41,248 nucleotides of DNA from an uncultured Microcaldota archaeon (GTDB lineage Archaea; Micrarchaeota; Micrarchaeia; Micrarchaeales; Micrarchaeaceae): contig CAISDH010000013.1 of assembly GCA_903884115.1 (NCBI GenBank), positions 1-41,248 of the forward strand, written 5' to 3'. Each line of letters begins with the position of its first letter. Within the stretch, counting starts at the first letter, position 1. Below are positions 1-7,995 of the stretch, piece after piece. The translations under genes and the position numbers were made by a program. Below the pieces are notes generated by a model that did not search any database, was not told where the DNA came from, and was given only the letters and a program-made list of their open reading frames with translations.

Positions 1-248
1 CCTCCAATCAGTTGATGACGGTGTATGATACCTCCACATCTACGGCATCCTATTATCTCGGCTATTCATTGCTGGGAACCCTTACTTCTCCGACAGTAGG
101 GACTCCTGTGTATCCTGCTGCCTTCGTAGCAGGAGCGTATGCAGAACCATATACCTTCTTACCCGCCACATCTCTCCAATATGCCCGAATACGCACATAT
201 CCGCCCAACAGCGTGATGCCAGCAGTAGGCTTTGGTTCTGCTGTTTGA
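1..248 (+). CDS. C-terminal end of a surface protein, DUF2341-like (partial)
   Basis: The reading frame is open from base 3 to a TGA at 246-248, so this is the last 81 codons of a gene that begins outside the window. The TTG at 12 and ATG at 15 are probably internal codons. The end reads YARIRTYPPNSVMP followed by a short beta-like tail, which resembles the end of the DUF2341 domain of archaeal surface proteins, where a W/YxRxR-YPPNGVMP pattern is common. The fragment is rich in Thr, Ser, Tyr and Ala with few charges, as expected for an exported beta-sandwich. It is followed by a LamG surface protein on the same strand, which fits a surface-protein cluster. The domain call rests on pattern recall only. 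Confidence 0.6.
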   Translation, partial: SNQLMTVYDTSTSTASYYLGYSLLGTLTSPTVGTPVYPAAFVAGAYAEPYTFLPATSLQYARIRTYPPNSVMPAVGFGSAV

Positions 249-300
249 ACTTTGTGATGAACTCCATGAGTTTGCTGGCAAGGTCTAACATTGCAGAAGC

Positions 301-307
301 TATTTAT
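301..307 (+). promoter_or_regulatory. TATA box of the LamG protein gene
   Basis: The sequence TATTTAT lies 30-36 bases before the ATG at 337. Archaeal transcription starts about 25-27 bases after the TATA centre, so the leader would be only a few bases long. The A/T block stands out from its surroundings. Confidence 0.4.
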
Positions 308-336
308 GATTTTCCAGTGAGGGTTTATGCGGTCTC

Positions 337-1194
337 ATGAAGTTCAAGCTCCAGTCTTCGACGAACTACCTCTCCACAGTAGGCTGGGCAGCTCTGATCA
401 TCGTGGTTATTCTGGTGGCTTTGTGGCAAAGCGGCATATTCCATATAGGAAGCTCCGCACAGAGAGCGCTTCCGGGTTCCTGCAGGGTCGCCAGAGCTCA
501 GGGTGCAAGTGGAGGCACCGTAAGCATGCTTGGCACGTGCAATCTGCCTCCGGAGTTCGTCGCACAGTTCAACGGACAGAGCAGCATAAGCATAGGAACC
601 ATTGACCTTCCAGTAGGCAGCAGCCCCAGCTCGCTCTTCGCCTGGATTTATACGCCTGCGCTTGCACCTAACTATTATGCAATTTTTGATTACGGACAGC
701 CGTCCACCTCTAATCAGGTGGGCTTGTTCATAAATGCCGGACGTTATGATACGTTGCTGTTCAGCAACGGTGCAAACGTGTTTGGCACTGAGAATGTCCC
801 GGTGGGTACATGGAGTTTTGTGGGCTACACGTATGACGGAGGTACGACGCTCATTATGTATGTGGACGGTGCTTCGGCATCTTACGCCATACCGCAGCAG
901 TACGTAGTGCTTAATCCAAAATACCCCACAAATATAGGCGCATATGCACCCTATTACTTCCAGGGCCTCGTCTCCGGTGTCCAACTCTATAACACTTCGA
1001 TTTCGGCAAGCCAGGCGCAGAACCTGTACATGGAGGGGATAGGCGGAGCCCCGATACCGTCGCCCAACTTGGTCGGGTGGTGGCCGCTGAATGGCGACGT
1101 GAAAGACTACAGCGGAAACAACAATAGCGGAATGCCTACCAACGTAGCGATGAACTCCAGCTGGTCCGGAGTGTACACTGCGCCACATAGCTGA
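337..1194 (+). CDS. LamG-domain (concanavalin A-like) surface protein with class III signal peptide
   Basis: This 285-residue protein begins with a short basic stretch (MKFKL) then QSS and one hydrophobic segment at about 12-30. That is the layout of an archaeal class III signal, cut by a prepilin peptidase before Q6, with the hydrophobic segment kept as an assembly helix. Residues about 75-230 look like a LamG/concanavalin A-like lectin fold: FNGQSSISIG, a SLFAWIYTP strand, VPVGTWSFVGYTYDGGT, then YVDGA and FQGLVSGVQLYNTSIS. The end (WWPLNGDVKDYSGNNNSG) is the typical opening of another LamG unit that then stops. It probably sits on the cell surface, in a pilus-like fibre or anchored, and binds glycans. 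The ligand is unknown. The ATG at 337 is chosen because it gives the complete signal peptide. Confidence 0.75.
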   Translation: MKFKLQSSTNYLSTVGWAALIIVVILVALWQSGIFHIGSSAQRALPGSCRVARAQGASGGTVSMLGTCNLPPEFVAQFNGQSSISIGTIDLPVGSSPSSLFAWIYTPALAPNYYAIFDYGQPSTSNQVGLFINAGRYDTLLFSNGANVFGTENVPVGTWSFVGYTYDGGTTLIMYVDGASASYAIPQQYVVLNPKYPTNIGAYAPYYFQGLVSGVQLYNTSISASQAQNLYMEGIGGAPIPSPNLVGWWPLNGDVKDYSGNNNSGMPTNVAMNSSWSGVYTAPHS

Positions 1195-1214
1195 TGTTCC
1201 CTGTGCTTTGTTGC

Positions 1215-2312
1215 TCAGACTGCATTGTTCACAAATAAGTCGTTAAGGACGTTAGCCGAAGTGTCGTTTTTACCTAGATTTCCAAGACCATAGATTTCCT
1301 CTATTGTTGAAAGCAAAGAGTAGTGCGAATAGAAGGTCGTATTGTCCGCAAACCCTTTCTTTGAATGCAAGGACACTGCGATCAATAGAACATTGTTATT
1401 TGGGTTCGTGTTCTTTGTCTGATTACCTATTGAAGCGGATTCGTCCCATGTTATGAAGACTATTGTGTTGGCAAATGAAGAACTGTTGATGATTTGCGGC
1501 AAGAAACCGGAAAGCCAGATGTCTGCACATTGCATGCCGGTCCCCGAAGGGGGGCATTGTGCGGAATTCAGTGGCGCGGTGTGCCCATCGTCCAGAATAT
1601 TCGGTGCTATGAATGAGAATGCGGGCAGTGCGTTGCTTTCCAGATCAATGCCAAACTGTGTCAACGGAACTATTTTGGTGCACCTTGTCAGGTTGGACAT
1701 TATATTTCTGAAGTATACAAATGGGTTGTGCTTTGTAAAATAGCCATAGTTGCCGCCATCGGCATTCGTAAGCGCAAGATAGCAGGGCCCTTCTGGCAAC
1801 GATTCCATGTACGCCTTCCAGGTCAGATTGTGCTCGGAGAGAAGATCCACAAGGTTCTTGTTTGGCAAGGACATGGTGGGATACTCGTTGCTAACGATGT
1901 TGAACGTGCTTCCGGAAATTATAGCCACATAGTTAAGGAGGGATGGATGTCCAAGAGAAGAATAGTCTTCTGTTATTGAGTAGTTAGGTATGAGCATATT
2001 GTTGATGTACGGTGCGTCCTTGCTTCCCACAACATAGCTTCCATTTTCATTTTCTAGAAGTATCACTATCACATGGCTTGTAATAACTGGGTTCTGAAGG
2101 CGGGGCGTGGTTGTGGTCGATAGCTTCGGAATTGTAGTTGATGAAACAGTAGTGGAAGGCACAGTTGTTTGCTGAAGGGCAGTTGAAGGGACTGTAGTGG
2201 AAGACAGACTTGGCTGCTTTAGATATTCAGACAAACCGAATGCTGCAATAGCTACCAACAAAATGCACGAAAGCATCACAATATTCTGCTTTTTGCACTT
2301 ATAAGACTTCAA
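1215..2312 (-). CDS. Secreted phosphoesterase (phospholipase C / AcpA-type acid phosphatase family)
   Basis: This 365-residue protein has an N-terminal hydrophobic helix (about 11-27), a Ser/Thr/Pro stalk (about 36-70) and a phosphoesterase domain. Family motifs (PF04185) are visible: ILLENENGSY at 85-93, APYINN at 100-105, GHPSLLNYVAIISGS at 121-135, DDGH at 241-244, TWDES at 288-292, and a late HYSLLSTIEEIYGLG. These supply the metal and phosphate ligands used by this family. It should hydrolyse phosphomonoesters or phosphodiesters outside the cell, tethered by the uncleaved helix. The substrate cannot be read from the sequence. The start is TTG, preceded closely by GGGAG, a reasonable ribosome-binding site; a later ATG at 2276 would remove part of the basic N-terminus. 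It is divergent from the Thr-rich protein gene, and both encode Thr-rich stalks. Confidence 0.82.
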   Translation of the reverse strand: MKSYKCKKQNIVMLSCILLVAIAAFGLSEYLKQPSLSSTTVPSTALQQTTVPSTTVSSTTIPKLSTTTTPRLQNPVITSHVIVILLENENGSYVVGSKDAPYINNMLIPNYSITEDYSSLGHPSLLNYVAIISGSTFNIVSNEYPTMSLPNKNLVDLLSEHNLTWKAYMESLPEGPCYLALTNADGGNYGYFTKHNPFVYFRNIMSNLTRCTKIVPLTQFGIDLESNALPAFSFIAPNILDDGHTAPLNSAQCPPSGTGMQCADIWLSGFLPQIINSSSFANTIVFITWDESASIGNQTKNTNPNNNVLLIAVSLHSKKGFADNTTFYSHYSLLSTIEEIYGLGNLGKNDTSANVLNDLFVNNAV

Positions 2313-2451
2313 TTTACTCCCAGTCTGATTAGCACGAATATGTCTTTAAACACAGATGATTACGGAGCGCAGCCATAACAGACCTGTTTGTAGATGGCAC
2401 AGGAAGAAAGAGTTTAATATGTGTCTTTGAGTTATAACAAACAGCGATATT
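2313..2451. promoter_or_regulatory. Divergent promoter region between the phosphoesterase and Thr-rich protein genes
   Basis: Two back-to-back archaeal TATA-like elements are visible. TTTAAA at 2344-2349 (TTTAAAGAC in the minus direction) is about 33 bases before the phosphoesterase start. TTTAATAT at 2412-2419 is about 35 bases before the GTG of the plus-strand gene. Both would give very short leaders. No further operator-like palindrome was noticed. Confidence 0.45.
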
Positions 2452-3348
2452 GTGAAATGTTATCTCACGGTAATGGCACTGGTGTTGCTTGCGACCTTGA
2501 CACTGGCAACGGCGGCAACAAATTCAACAAGCACGGCAATCATGAACTCGACAAACGTACCTACATTCATACTATTCAACACCACCACAGCGACAGTCAA
2601 TGCTATGGTAGGGAGCGTGCTATTCACAAAAAGCCCCCGGGGATACAACATGAGCATGTTGATAATGCCTGGCACTTATGCGAACGTGAGCAATGTCATC
2701 TATTCAAATTACAACGTTACCCTGTCCACGTTCAGAGTTATAAACGTGCCGCCACCAGCAAATGCCTCTAATGACATACCAAGGTCTGCGTTTCTGTTCC
2801 AGATCAACCACCAGGTAATTCAGGCAACGGTTTTTGTAAATAGATCCGGAGCTCCGCATCCCGTGACATTTTTAGTTAATCACAAAATGAACTGGACATC
2901 CTGGAGCTACATAAACGAGACGGTTAATGGAACTGGATACACTGGCGGGATGTACAGCAAACAAAACAAGTGGATCTACAACACATCCACCAACACCATG
3001 GCAGATGTAACGCTAGAGAAGGCGCAGATGCACATATATGAGTTGATGCCAGGACCGGCCTCAGACTATGTTACAGCGACCAGCACCAGCACTGTCGCCA
3101 CCACAATTCCGACTACAACGGTTGCAGCCACCATAGCTACAACAACGATCAAGACTTCAACTTGGACATCATCAGGAAGCTCGCTGTGGGCAATAATCAT
3201 TGTAGTGTTAGCAATCGTACTAATTGCTGCTGTCGTGATGATGAGGAAGAAGCCCAAAGATAAGCTACATGACGCTGGACCTATTCAACAGCAAGACGCA
3301 GAGCCTCCCCAACAGCAAGACATAGGGCCCATCCAAGTGCAGAAGTGA
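2452..3348 (+). CDS. Thr/Asn-rich secreted protein anchored by a C-terminal membrane helix
   Basis: This 298-residue protein has a signal peptide (hydrophobic residues about 5-21, ending ATA), then an ectodomain rich in Asn-x-Ser/Thr sites (NST, NTT, NVT, NMS, NRS, NWT, NET, NGT) likely to be N-glycosylated. A Thr-rich stalk occupies about 203-240, a single membrane helix about 245-264 (LWAIIIVVL onward), then MRKKPKDK as a stop-transfer signal and a short cytoplasmic tail with repeated Gln/Pro and GPIQ units. The topology is type I. I recognise no enzyme motif in the ectodomain. The start is GTG at 2452; the ATG at 2473 would cut into the signal peptide. It is convergent with the glycosyltransferase gene. 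Its role may be a surface-layer or adhesion component, which is inference from architecture alone. Confidence 0.7.
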   Translation: MKCYLTVMALVLLATLTLATAATNSTSTAIMNSTNVPTFILFNTTTATVNAMVGSVLFTKSPRGYNMSMLIMPGTYANVSNVIYSNYNVTLSTFRVINVPPPANASNDIPRSAFLFQINHQVIQATVFVNRSGAPHPVTFLVNHKMNWTSWSYINETVNGTGYTGGMYSKQNKWIYNTSTNTMADVTLEKAQMHIYELMPGPASDYVTATSTSTVATTIPTTTVAATIATTTIKTSTWTSSGSSLWAIIIVVLAIVLIAAVVMMRKKPKDKLHDAGPIQQQDAEPPQQQDIGPIQVQK

Positions 3349-3417
3349 ATCTGCAGCTCGGTCACTGTTTAGACAGAGCCAAGTTAAATGGAGAACCAAC
3401 TCGGCGTATCGGATTCT

Positions 3418-4626
3418 TTAGACTGCGCGATATGCCGTGGAATTGCTCAATATGAAAAGCCTGTACGCATAGGCCAGTTTGTAGGACGGGATGTTCGAAA
3501 CCAGTATGAGCACTATCAATAGCACCAATAAGCCAAGCGCGACTCTTGCCCCGGTCACATGGCGGCATATCATGTATGCGTCAAACAGCACGTAAGCGGC
3601 CAGCAACGCCATAGGTATGGAGACAAGCAGGAAGTACCTTGTCACAACCACTATTGATGCATAGCTTTGCAGTGACTCTGTCCCAAAGAAGAGGTACAGG
3701 AATGTGAACCAGAACATCAAGGCAGGATAGAGGAGTTTCTTGTCTTTGTTCTTGAACGCAAGGCATGTGGCGAGCAGTATGAAAAGCATTATCAGTCCGA
3801 ATGGAAGCACCTGCCATACAACAGCGGGACCCATGAGGACGTCAAGCATCGTCACATAATTGGAAAATACGTTGGCCCTGTACGTGTTGTGCGTTGCTAC
3901 GACCATCTGATTCTGGCTGTATTCTCCCAATGCAGATAAAATGGAAACCTTCCACCCGCTGAGCGAATAGAACGTTACTGTGTAGATCAACAGGCCCATT
4001 ACCAGCCCTATAACGAACGCGGTGATCAGCTTCCTATCCAGCACAAGCATCGCTATGAGTACGGGAATGGCAAGGCCCACACCGCCAATCTTTACAAAAG
4101 CCATAAGCCCGCACATGAGACCTGCATAAAGAGACATTCTGGGTTTGTGATCAGGGCGCTTTATGGCCCTCGCCAGCGCATAAAGGACCAGCCCGGCCAT
4201 CACGCCCAGCATCATGTCAACCAATACCCGCGTGGCAAAACTCAGCACGGTAGGCATCGTTATTATCATAAGTCCAGAAAGAAGCCCTACCTCGTTGTTG
4301 AAGAGCGTCCTGCCAACCAGAAACGCGATGATCACCAATGTGACGTATTCTACCACTGTTGGTATTATTGCGGTGAAGGAACTGGCACCAAATAACGCGA
4401 ATGAGATTGCCACAAACACAGACTGCAGAAAGCCTAACGCATAAGGGGTTGAAGCTATGTTGAAGCTGCCCTTAAGCATACTTGTTGCGATGGATATCAG
4501 TGTGCCATCATCTATGCCGTAGAAAGGCCCGGAATACATGAATGCAGCCAGTGCAAGCCCTGCGGAAATAATCACTGCAAGACACGCATAAGCAGTCCGG
4601 TCATCCATGCTTTTGTATCTGTACAT
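3418..4626 (-). CDS. GT-C fold membrane glycosyltransferase (GT39/ArnT-like)
   Basis: The 402-residue protein has about ten hydrophobic helices. After the first helix there is YGIDDGTLISIA (D39, D40), at the place where GT-C enzymes such as PMT, ArnT and related archaeal proteins carry the acidic catalytic pair in the first outer loop. The family transfers sugars from polyprenyl-phosphate donors to protein or lipid on the outer face of the membrane. Its position next to heavily N-glycosylatable, Thr-rich surface proteins suggests a part in their glycosylation, but the acceptor is not shown. The ATG at 4626 is preferred to the TTG two codons earlier. It lacks the large C-terminal soluble domain of oligosaccharyltransferase AglB, so it is not that enzyme. 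Confidence 0.7.
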   Translation of the reverse strand: MYRYKSMDDRTAYACLAVIISAGLALAAFMYSGPFYGIDDGTLISIATSMLKGSFNIASTPYALGFLQSVFVAISFALFGASSFTAIIPTVVEYVTLVIIAFLVGRTLFNNEVGLLSGLMIITMPTVLSFATRVLVDMMLGVMAGLVLYALARAIKRPDHKPRMSLYAGLMCGLMAFVKIGGVGLAIPVLIAMLVLDRKLITAFVIGLVMGLLIYTVTFYSLSGWKVSILSALGEYSQNQMVVATHNTYRANVFSNYVTMLDVLMGPAVVWQVLPFGLIMLFILLATCLAFKNKDKKLLYPALMFWFTFLYLFFGTESLQSYASIVVVTRYFLLVSIPMALLAAYVLFDAYMICRHVTGARVALGLLVLLIVLILVSNIPSYKLAYAYRLFILSNSTAYRAV

Positions 4627-4684
4627 CCGCAATGCACTTCTTACAATTCTGTCGATTTTAGGCAGTTGTCATATCAAACAGGAA

Positions 4685-4757
4685 TAGCCCCGATCGGACT
4701 CGAACCGATGTAAGCGGGTCCAAAGCCCGCTATCCTTGGCCACTAGATGACGGGGCT
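4685..4757 (-). tRNA. tRNA-Gln (anticodon TTG), no intron
   Basis: In the minus direction the acceptor AGCCCCG pairs with CGGGGCT. The anticodon arm is GCGGG-CTTTGGA-CCCGC, giving anticodon TTG, and the T arm is ATCGG-TTCGAGT-CCGAT. The discriminator is A and CCA is not encoded. It is an uninterrupted gene of 72 bases plus discriminator, between the glycosyltransferase and proS genes. Confidence 0.95.
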
Positions 4758-4810
4758 TAAACTGATTGTGCTATTATGATTCTTAATCCTGATGTTGGAT
4801 CCCAGAATGC

Positions 4811-6265
4811 TCAGTATGATTTTGCAAAGTTAGCAATGTGCTTTGCAGGGCTGCCGCACACCACGCATTTCTTTGCCTTGGCCTTGTCCTGAATGTCAAG
4901 AGGCATGTTAGTTATCTTAGCTCCTGTATCCTCTTTGACCTTAGATTCGCAAGACGCATTGCCACACCATGCAACTTGCGCGAATCCACCTTTTGTTTTT
5001 ATGGTCTGCTTTAGTTCATCATACGTTTCTATCTGGTGCGTGCTTGACTTCAGAAGCTGCTCCGCCTTCTTGTACAGATCTTCATGAATCTTTTCTAGAA
5101 GCGCTGAGACCCGGCCTGCAACATCGCTGATCGGTATCGCTTCCTTTTCCAAAGTGGTTCTGCTAACCATGACAACTTTGCTCGAGTTTATGTCACGTTC
5201 TCCCAACTCCAACCTTATTGGAACCCCTTTGAGCTCCCACTCGTTGAACTTCCAGCCAGGAGAATACACTTCGCGGTCATCCAAGTATACTCTGACCTTA
5301 TCCTTCAACGTGGTGCACAACTTTTCTGCCTCTTTGAGAACACGTTCCTTGTTATTGTCATTGTAGATGGGCACTATGACGACCTGTATGCGTGCCAGCT
5401 TTGGCGGCAGCACAAGACCGCGGTCATCGCCATGAGTGGCAACCATCACACCCAGTTCTCTTGTCGTTATGGCGAATGTGTTCTGGTAAGCATATTCCTG
5501 CTTGCCCTCCTTGTTTATGAAGCTTATATTGAATGCTTTTGAGAACTTCTGTCCGTCGCTATGGAAAGGAGGTCCCTGCACTGCCCTTCCATCTGGCAGT
5601 ATGTGCTCTATGCTGTAGCTTGCAACCGCACCTGCAAACTTCTCTGACTCTGACTTGCGGCCCACTATACCTGGCAGCGCGAGATAATCCTTCAGGATTT
5701 TTAAGTATAGTCCGATAATCACGTCTTTTTCAGCGTCTGCCTCTTTTTGTGATGCAAACACGCTGTGTCCTTCATTCCAGAGGAATTCCCTAGTTCTCAG
5801 CAAAGGTGTTGGATGCTTGAATTCCCACCTAAGAACAGAGTTCCATTGGTTCAGCCTCATAGGAAGGTCTCTCCAGGATCTAACCCAGCCAGATATGCTC
5901 TCATACATTATTGCTTCAGATGTTGGCCTCACTGCAAGGGGTTCGGATAGGTCCGAGTCTCCTGTTTTTGTAACCCATGCGACTTCCGGGAAGAAACCCC
6001 GGATGTGCTCCGATTCCTTTTCCAGCAACGCCTTCGGTATGAGTAGAGGAAAGTAAGTGTTGAGTATGCCGTCTTTCTTCAGGAGTGAATCTGTTGCGGC
6101 TTGAATCACCTCCCAAGCAAAATAACTGTCAGGCCTGAATACAAGACATCCGGAGACTGAAGTATAGTCTACAAACTTTGAGCGGATTATCACTTGCGCA
6201 TACCACTCGTCAAAGTTCTCCTTCTTCTTTGCGGTGATGCCTGCAGTTTCTTCTTTTCCTTCCAT
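4811..6265 (-). CDS. proS: Prolyl-tRNA synthetase, archaeal/eukaryotic type
   Basis: At 484 residues this matches archaeal ProRS, which lacks the editing insertion of the bacterial type. It activates proline with ATP and charges tRNA-Pro in the cytosol. Class II motifs are clear: motif 2 region RWEFKHPTPLLRTREF then WNEGHS, and motif 3 region GVMVATHGDDRGLVLPP. The C-terminal domain carries a zinc-type set (CGNASC then CVVCG), and the protein ends FAKSY, the conserved terminal Tyr of this form. The anticodon-binding domain lies between (about 290-390). The ATG start gives EEWYAQVI-like archaeal N-terminal sequence. The gene appears monocistronic, between tRNA-Gln and a HAD gene. Confidence 0.97.
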   Translation of the reverse strand: MEGKEETAGITAKKKENFDEWYAQVIIRSKFVDYTSVSGCLVFRPDSYFAWEVIQAATDSLLKKDGILNTYFPLLIPKALLEKESEHIRGFFPEVAWVTKTGDSDLSEPLAVRPTSEAIMYESISGWVRSWRDLPMRLNQWNSVLRWEFKHPTPLLRTREFLWNEGHSVFASQKEADAEKDVIIGLYLKILKDYLALPGIVGRKSESEKFAGAVASYSIEHILPDGRAVQGPPFHSDGQKFSKAFNISFINKEGKQEYAYQNTFAITTRELGVMVATHGDDRGLVLPPKLARIQVVIVPIYNDNNKERVLKEAEKLCTTLKDKVRVYLDDREVYSPGWKFNEWELKGVPIRLELGERDINSSKVVMVSRTTLEKEAIPISDVAGRVSALLEKIHEDLYKKAEQLLKSSTHQIETYDELKQTIKTKGGFAQVAWCGNASCESKVKEDTGAKITNMPLDIQDKAKAKKCVVCGSPAKHIANFAKSY

Positions 6266-6352
6266 TGAAACACTTGGTTCTTGTTATAAGCTGCTATCTA
6301 AGATGTGTGATTAAACTCTTTAAGCATTCTTAAAGTTTATCTGAAGACCGGC

Positions 6353-6949
6353 TCATGGAGTTATTCTGTACTTTCTGAGAGCCTTTGTAAGCTGTGCGCA
6401 GCTTATGAATCTTATGGCCTTTATGCCGGCTTTACGCGCCCCGTCAACGTTTTCCTGCATGTTGTCTATGAACAAGGCATCTTCAGGCTTTGTGTGCATC
6501 GCCTTCAGAACGTACAGGTATATCCTTCGCTCTGGCTTCCTCATGCGCAGATAGCACGATGCGAACGTCCTGCCATGCTTTACTTTGTTGAGAAACAGCT
6601 TTTTAGATTCGACATACCTGCTTGCACTTATGTTTGACAGCAGGACTATCCTGTAACGCTTTGACAGCCTTGCCATGAGCCTTGCAACCTTCTTGTCCAG
6701 CCTGGCGAGCTTCTTGTATGCGCTGATCCATTCAAGGTCAAGCTCGGGAATATGAAACTGTTTTGACAGTTCTGACTCTGCAGATTCTGTCTTGATATTG
6801 CCATATTCCATTTTTGTTATCAGAGAATTCATCGCTTTTGAAAATTTCCGCACATCCAGCCCAAACTTCCTTGATATGTAGCGCATGTACTCCTCTTCAG
6901 TATAATCTACGATGACCCCTCCGACATCGAAAATTAACAATTTAACCAT
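6353..6949 (-). CDS. HAD-superfamily hydrolase (YihX/epoxide-hydrolase N-domain-like)
   Basis: The 198-residue protein starts MVKLLIFDVGGVIVDYT, which is HAD motif I with the nucleophile D8; the usual second Asp two residues on is Gly (G10), as in the DxGNV/DxGGV branch that includes YihX. Motif II is IVLLSNIS, motif III a Lys in the RMRKPERRIY stretch, and motif IV ALFIDNMQENVDGA. A helical cap lies at about 15-85. It is probably a small-molecule phosphatase; the substrate is unknown. It is divergent from the carbamate kinase gene. A second protein of the same branch is encoded at 29845-30453. Confidence 0.8.
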   Translation of the reverse strand: MVKLLIFDVGGVIVDYTEEEYMRYISRKFGLDVRKFSKAMNSLITKMEYGNIKTESAESELSKQFHIPELDLEWISAYKKLARLDKKVARLMARLSKRYRIVLLSNISASRYVESKKLFLNKVKHGRTFASCYLRMRKPERRIYLYVLKAMHTKPEDALFIDNMQENVDGARKAGIKAIRFISCAQLTKALRKYRITP

Positions 6950-6979
6950 TGAACCAGCAAGTAGGATTGCCCGATAGGG

Positions 6980-6987
6980 TATTTATT
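6980..6987 (+). promoter_or_regulatory. TATA box for the carbamate kinase gene (leaderless)
   Basis: TATTTATT is centred 25-26 bases before the ATG at 7009. That spacing puts the transcription start at or next to the ATG, so the mRNA should be leaderless. It also argues against the upstream GTG at 7000 as the translation start. Confidence 0.55.
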
Positions 6988-7008
6988 CTTTCTACTTAAG
7001 TGTGGACT

Positions 7009-7935
7009 ATGAAAACTTTCGTGGTTGCGCTCGGCGGCAATGCGCTGCTTGATTTTGGGGAGAAGCCGACATTCCGCGTGCAATACCGCAATGCCTCCAT
7101 GATGGCGAGAAGCCTGCGCCCTCTCCTAAAAAGGAAAGACACGAGAATCGCGATAACCCACGGCAATGGACCTCAAGTGGGAGATGAGCTACTGCGCAAC
7201 GAGTTTGCAAAGGAAGAGATGCCCAAGCTGCCCTTGCATGCGCTCATCGCAGAGACGCAGGCCCTTATAGGCACAATGCTTGAGCTGGCACTGAAGCGGG
7301 AACTGGCCATGATGGGATCCAAAAGGGAGGTGGTCACGCTGCTGACGCATGTGTGCGTTGACGGCAAGGACAAGGCATTTGATAAACCGACAAAGCCTGT
7401 AGGGCCGTTCTACACGCGAACGCAGCTTGAGGCGGAACTCAGGAGGGAGCGCTTCAGCTTTGTCAGAATAAAAGGCAGATACAGGAGAGTTGTTGCCTCT
7501 CCGGAACCTTTGAGAATAATGGAAATCGATGCAGTCAGGGCGCTGATCCAGAGAAATGCGATCGTGATAGCCGCAGGTGGTGGCGGAATACCTGTGATTG
7601 AGGAGCGTGGCTTGTATAAGGGCGTTGACGCGGTCATAGACAAGGATCTTACCTCGCAGCTGCTCGCCAGCTCCCTGAAAGCGGACTTGCTTGCGATACT
7701 TACGAATGTCGGCTGCGTTTACATGGACTACAAAAACAGAAAAGAGCCGATAAGCAAAATCAGAATCACGGAGCTTGAAGCCTCATTGGACGGCTTTGAA
7801 GAAGGGACAATGCAGCCGAAACTGCGCGCCTGCACGAGGTTCATAGAGAACGGCGGCAAAGAGGCATACATTGGAAACCTCTTCCAACTGGAGTCGATGC
7901 TTTCAGGAAAATCAGGCACCAAGATAGTGCGCTAG
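7009..7935 (+). CDS. arcC: Carbamate kinase
   Basis: The 308-residue length is the usual size of the family. It begins MKTFVVALGGNALL, the amino acid kinase phosphate-binding start, and continues with ITHGNGPQVG, PLHALIAETQALIG, KPTKPVGPFYT, IVIAAGGGGIPV, DAVIDKDLTSQLLA and an ending GTKIV. All are carbamate kinase signatures. The enzyme interconverts carbamoyl phosphate plus ADP with ATP plus carbamate, either making ATP from arginine or agmatine breakdown or feeding carbamoyl phosphate to synthesis. No ornithine carbamoyltransferase or deiminase gene is in this window, so direction of use is open. The ATG at 7009 is chosen over GTG 7000 because of the TATA spacing. It is divergent from a HAD gene. 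Confidence 0.95.
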   Translation: MKTFVVALGGNALLDFGEKPTFRVQYRNASMMARSLRPLLKRKDTRIAITHGNGPQVGDELLRNEFAKEEMPKLPLHALIAETQALIGTMLELALKRELAMMGSKREVVTLLTHVCVDGKDKAFDKPTKPVGPFYTRTQLEAELRRERFSFVRIKGRYRRVVASPEPLRIMEIDAVRALIQRNAIVIAAGGGGIPVIEERGLYKGVDAVIDKDLTSQLLASSLKADLLAILTNVGCVYMDYKNRKEPISKIRITELEASLDGFEEGTMQPKLRACTRFIENGGKEAYIGNLFQLESMLSGKSGTKIVR

Positions 7936-7952
7936 GTTCAGCAATAATACCA

Positions 7953-7961
7953 TATTATTTA
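7953..7961 (+). promoter_or_regulatory. TATA box for the deoxyhypusine synthase gene
   Basis: TATTATTTA lies about 39 bases before the ATG at 7996 and only a few bases before a TTG at 7966. A transcript starting about 26 bases downstream would begin near 7983, so the TTG would not be in the mRNA. This supports the ATG start. Confidence 0.45.
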
Positions 7962-7995
7962 TTGCTTGTTTACCAAGAGTATATCATCAGGCTTG

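Noticed and set aside
325-1188. A 287-codon open frame on the minus strand opposite the LamG gene
   Set aside because: Its product is rich in Arg, His, Cys and Val without domain pattern; the plus-strand frame has a signal peptide and LamG features, so this is a shadow.
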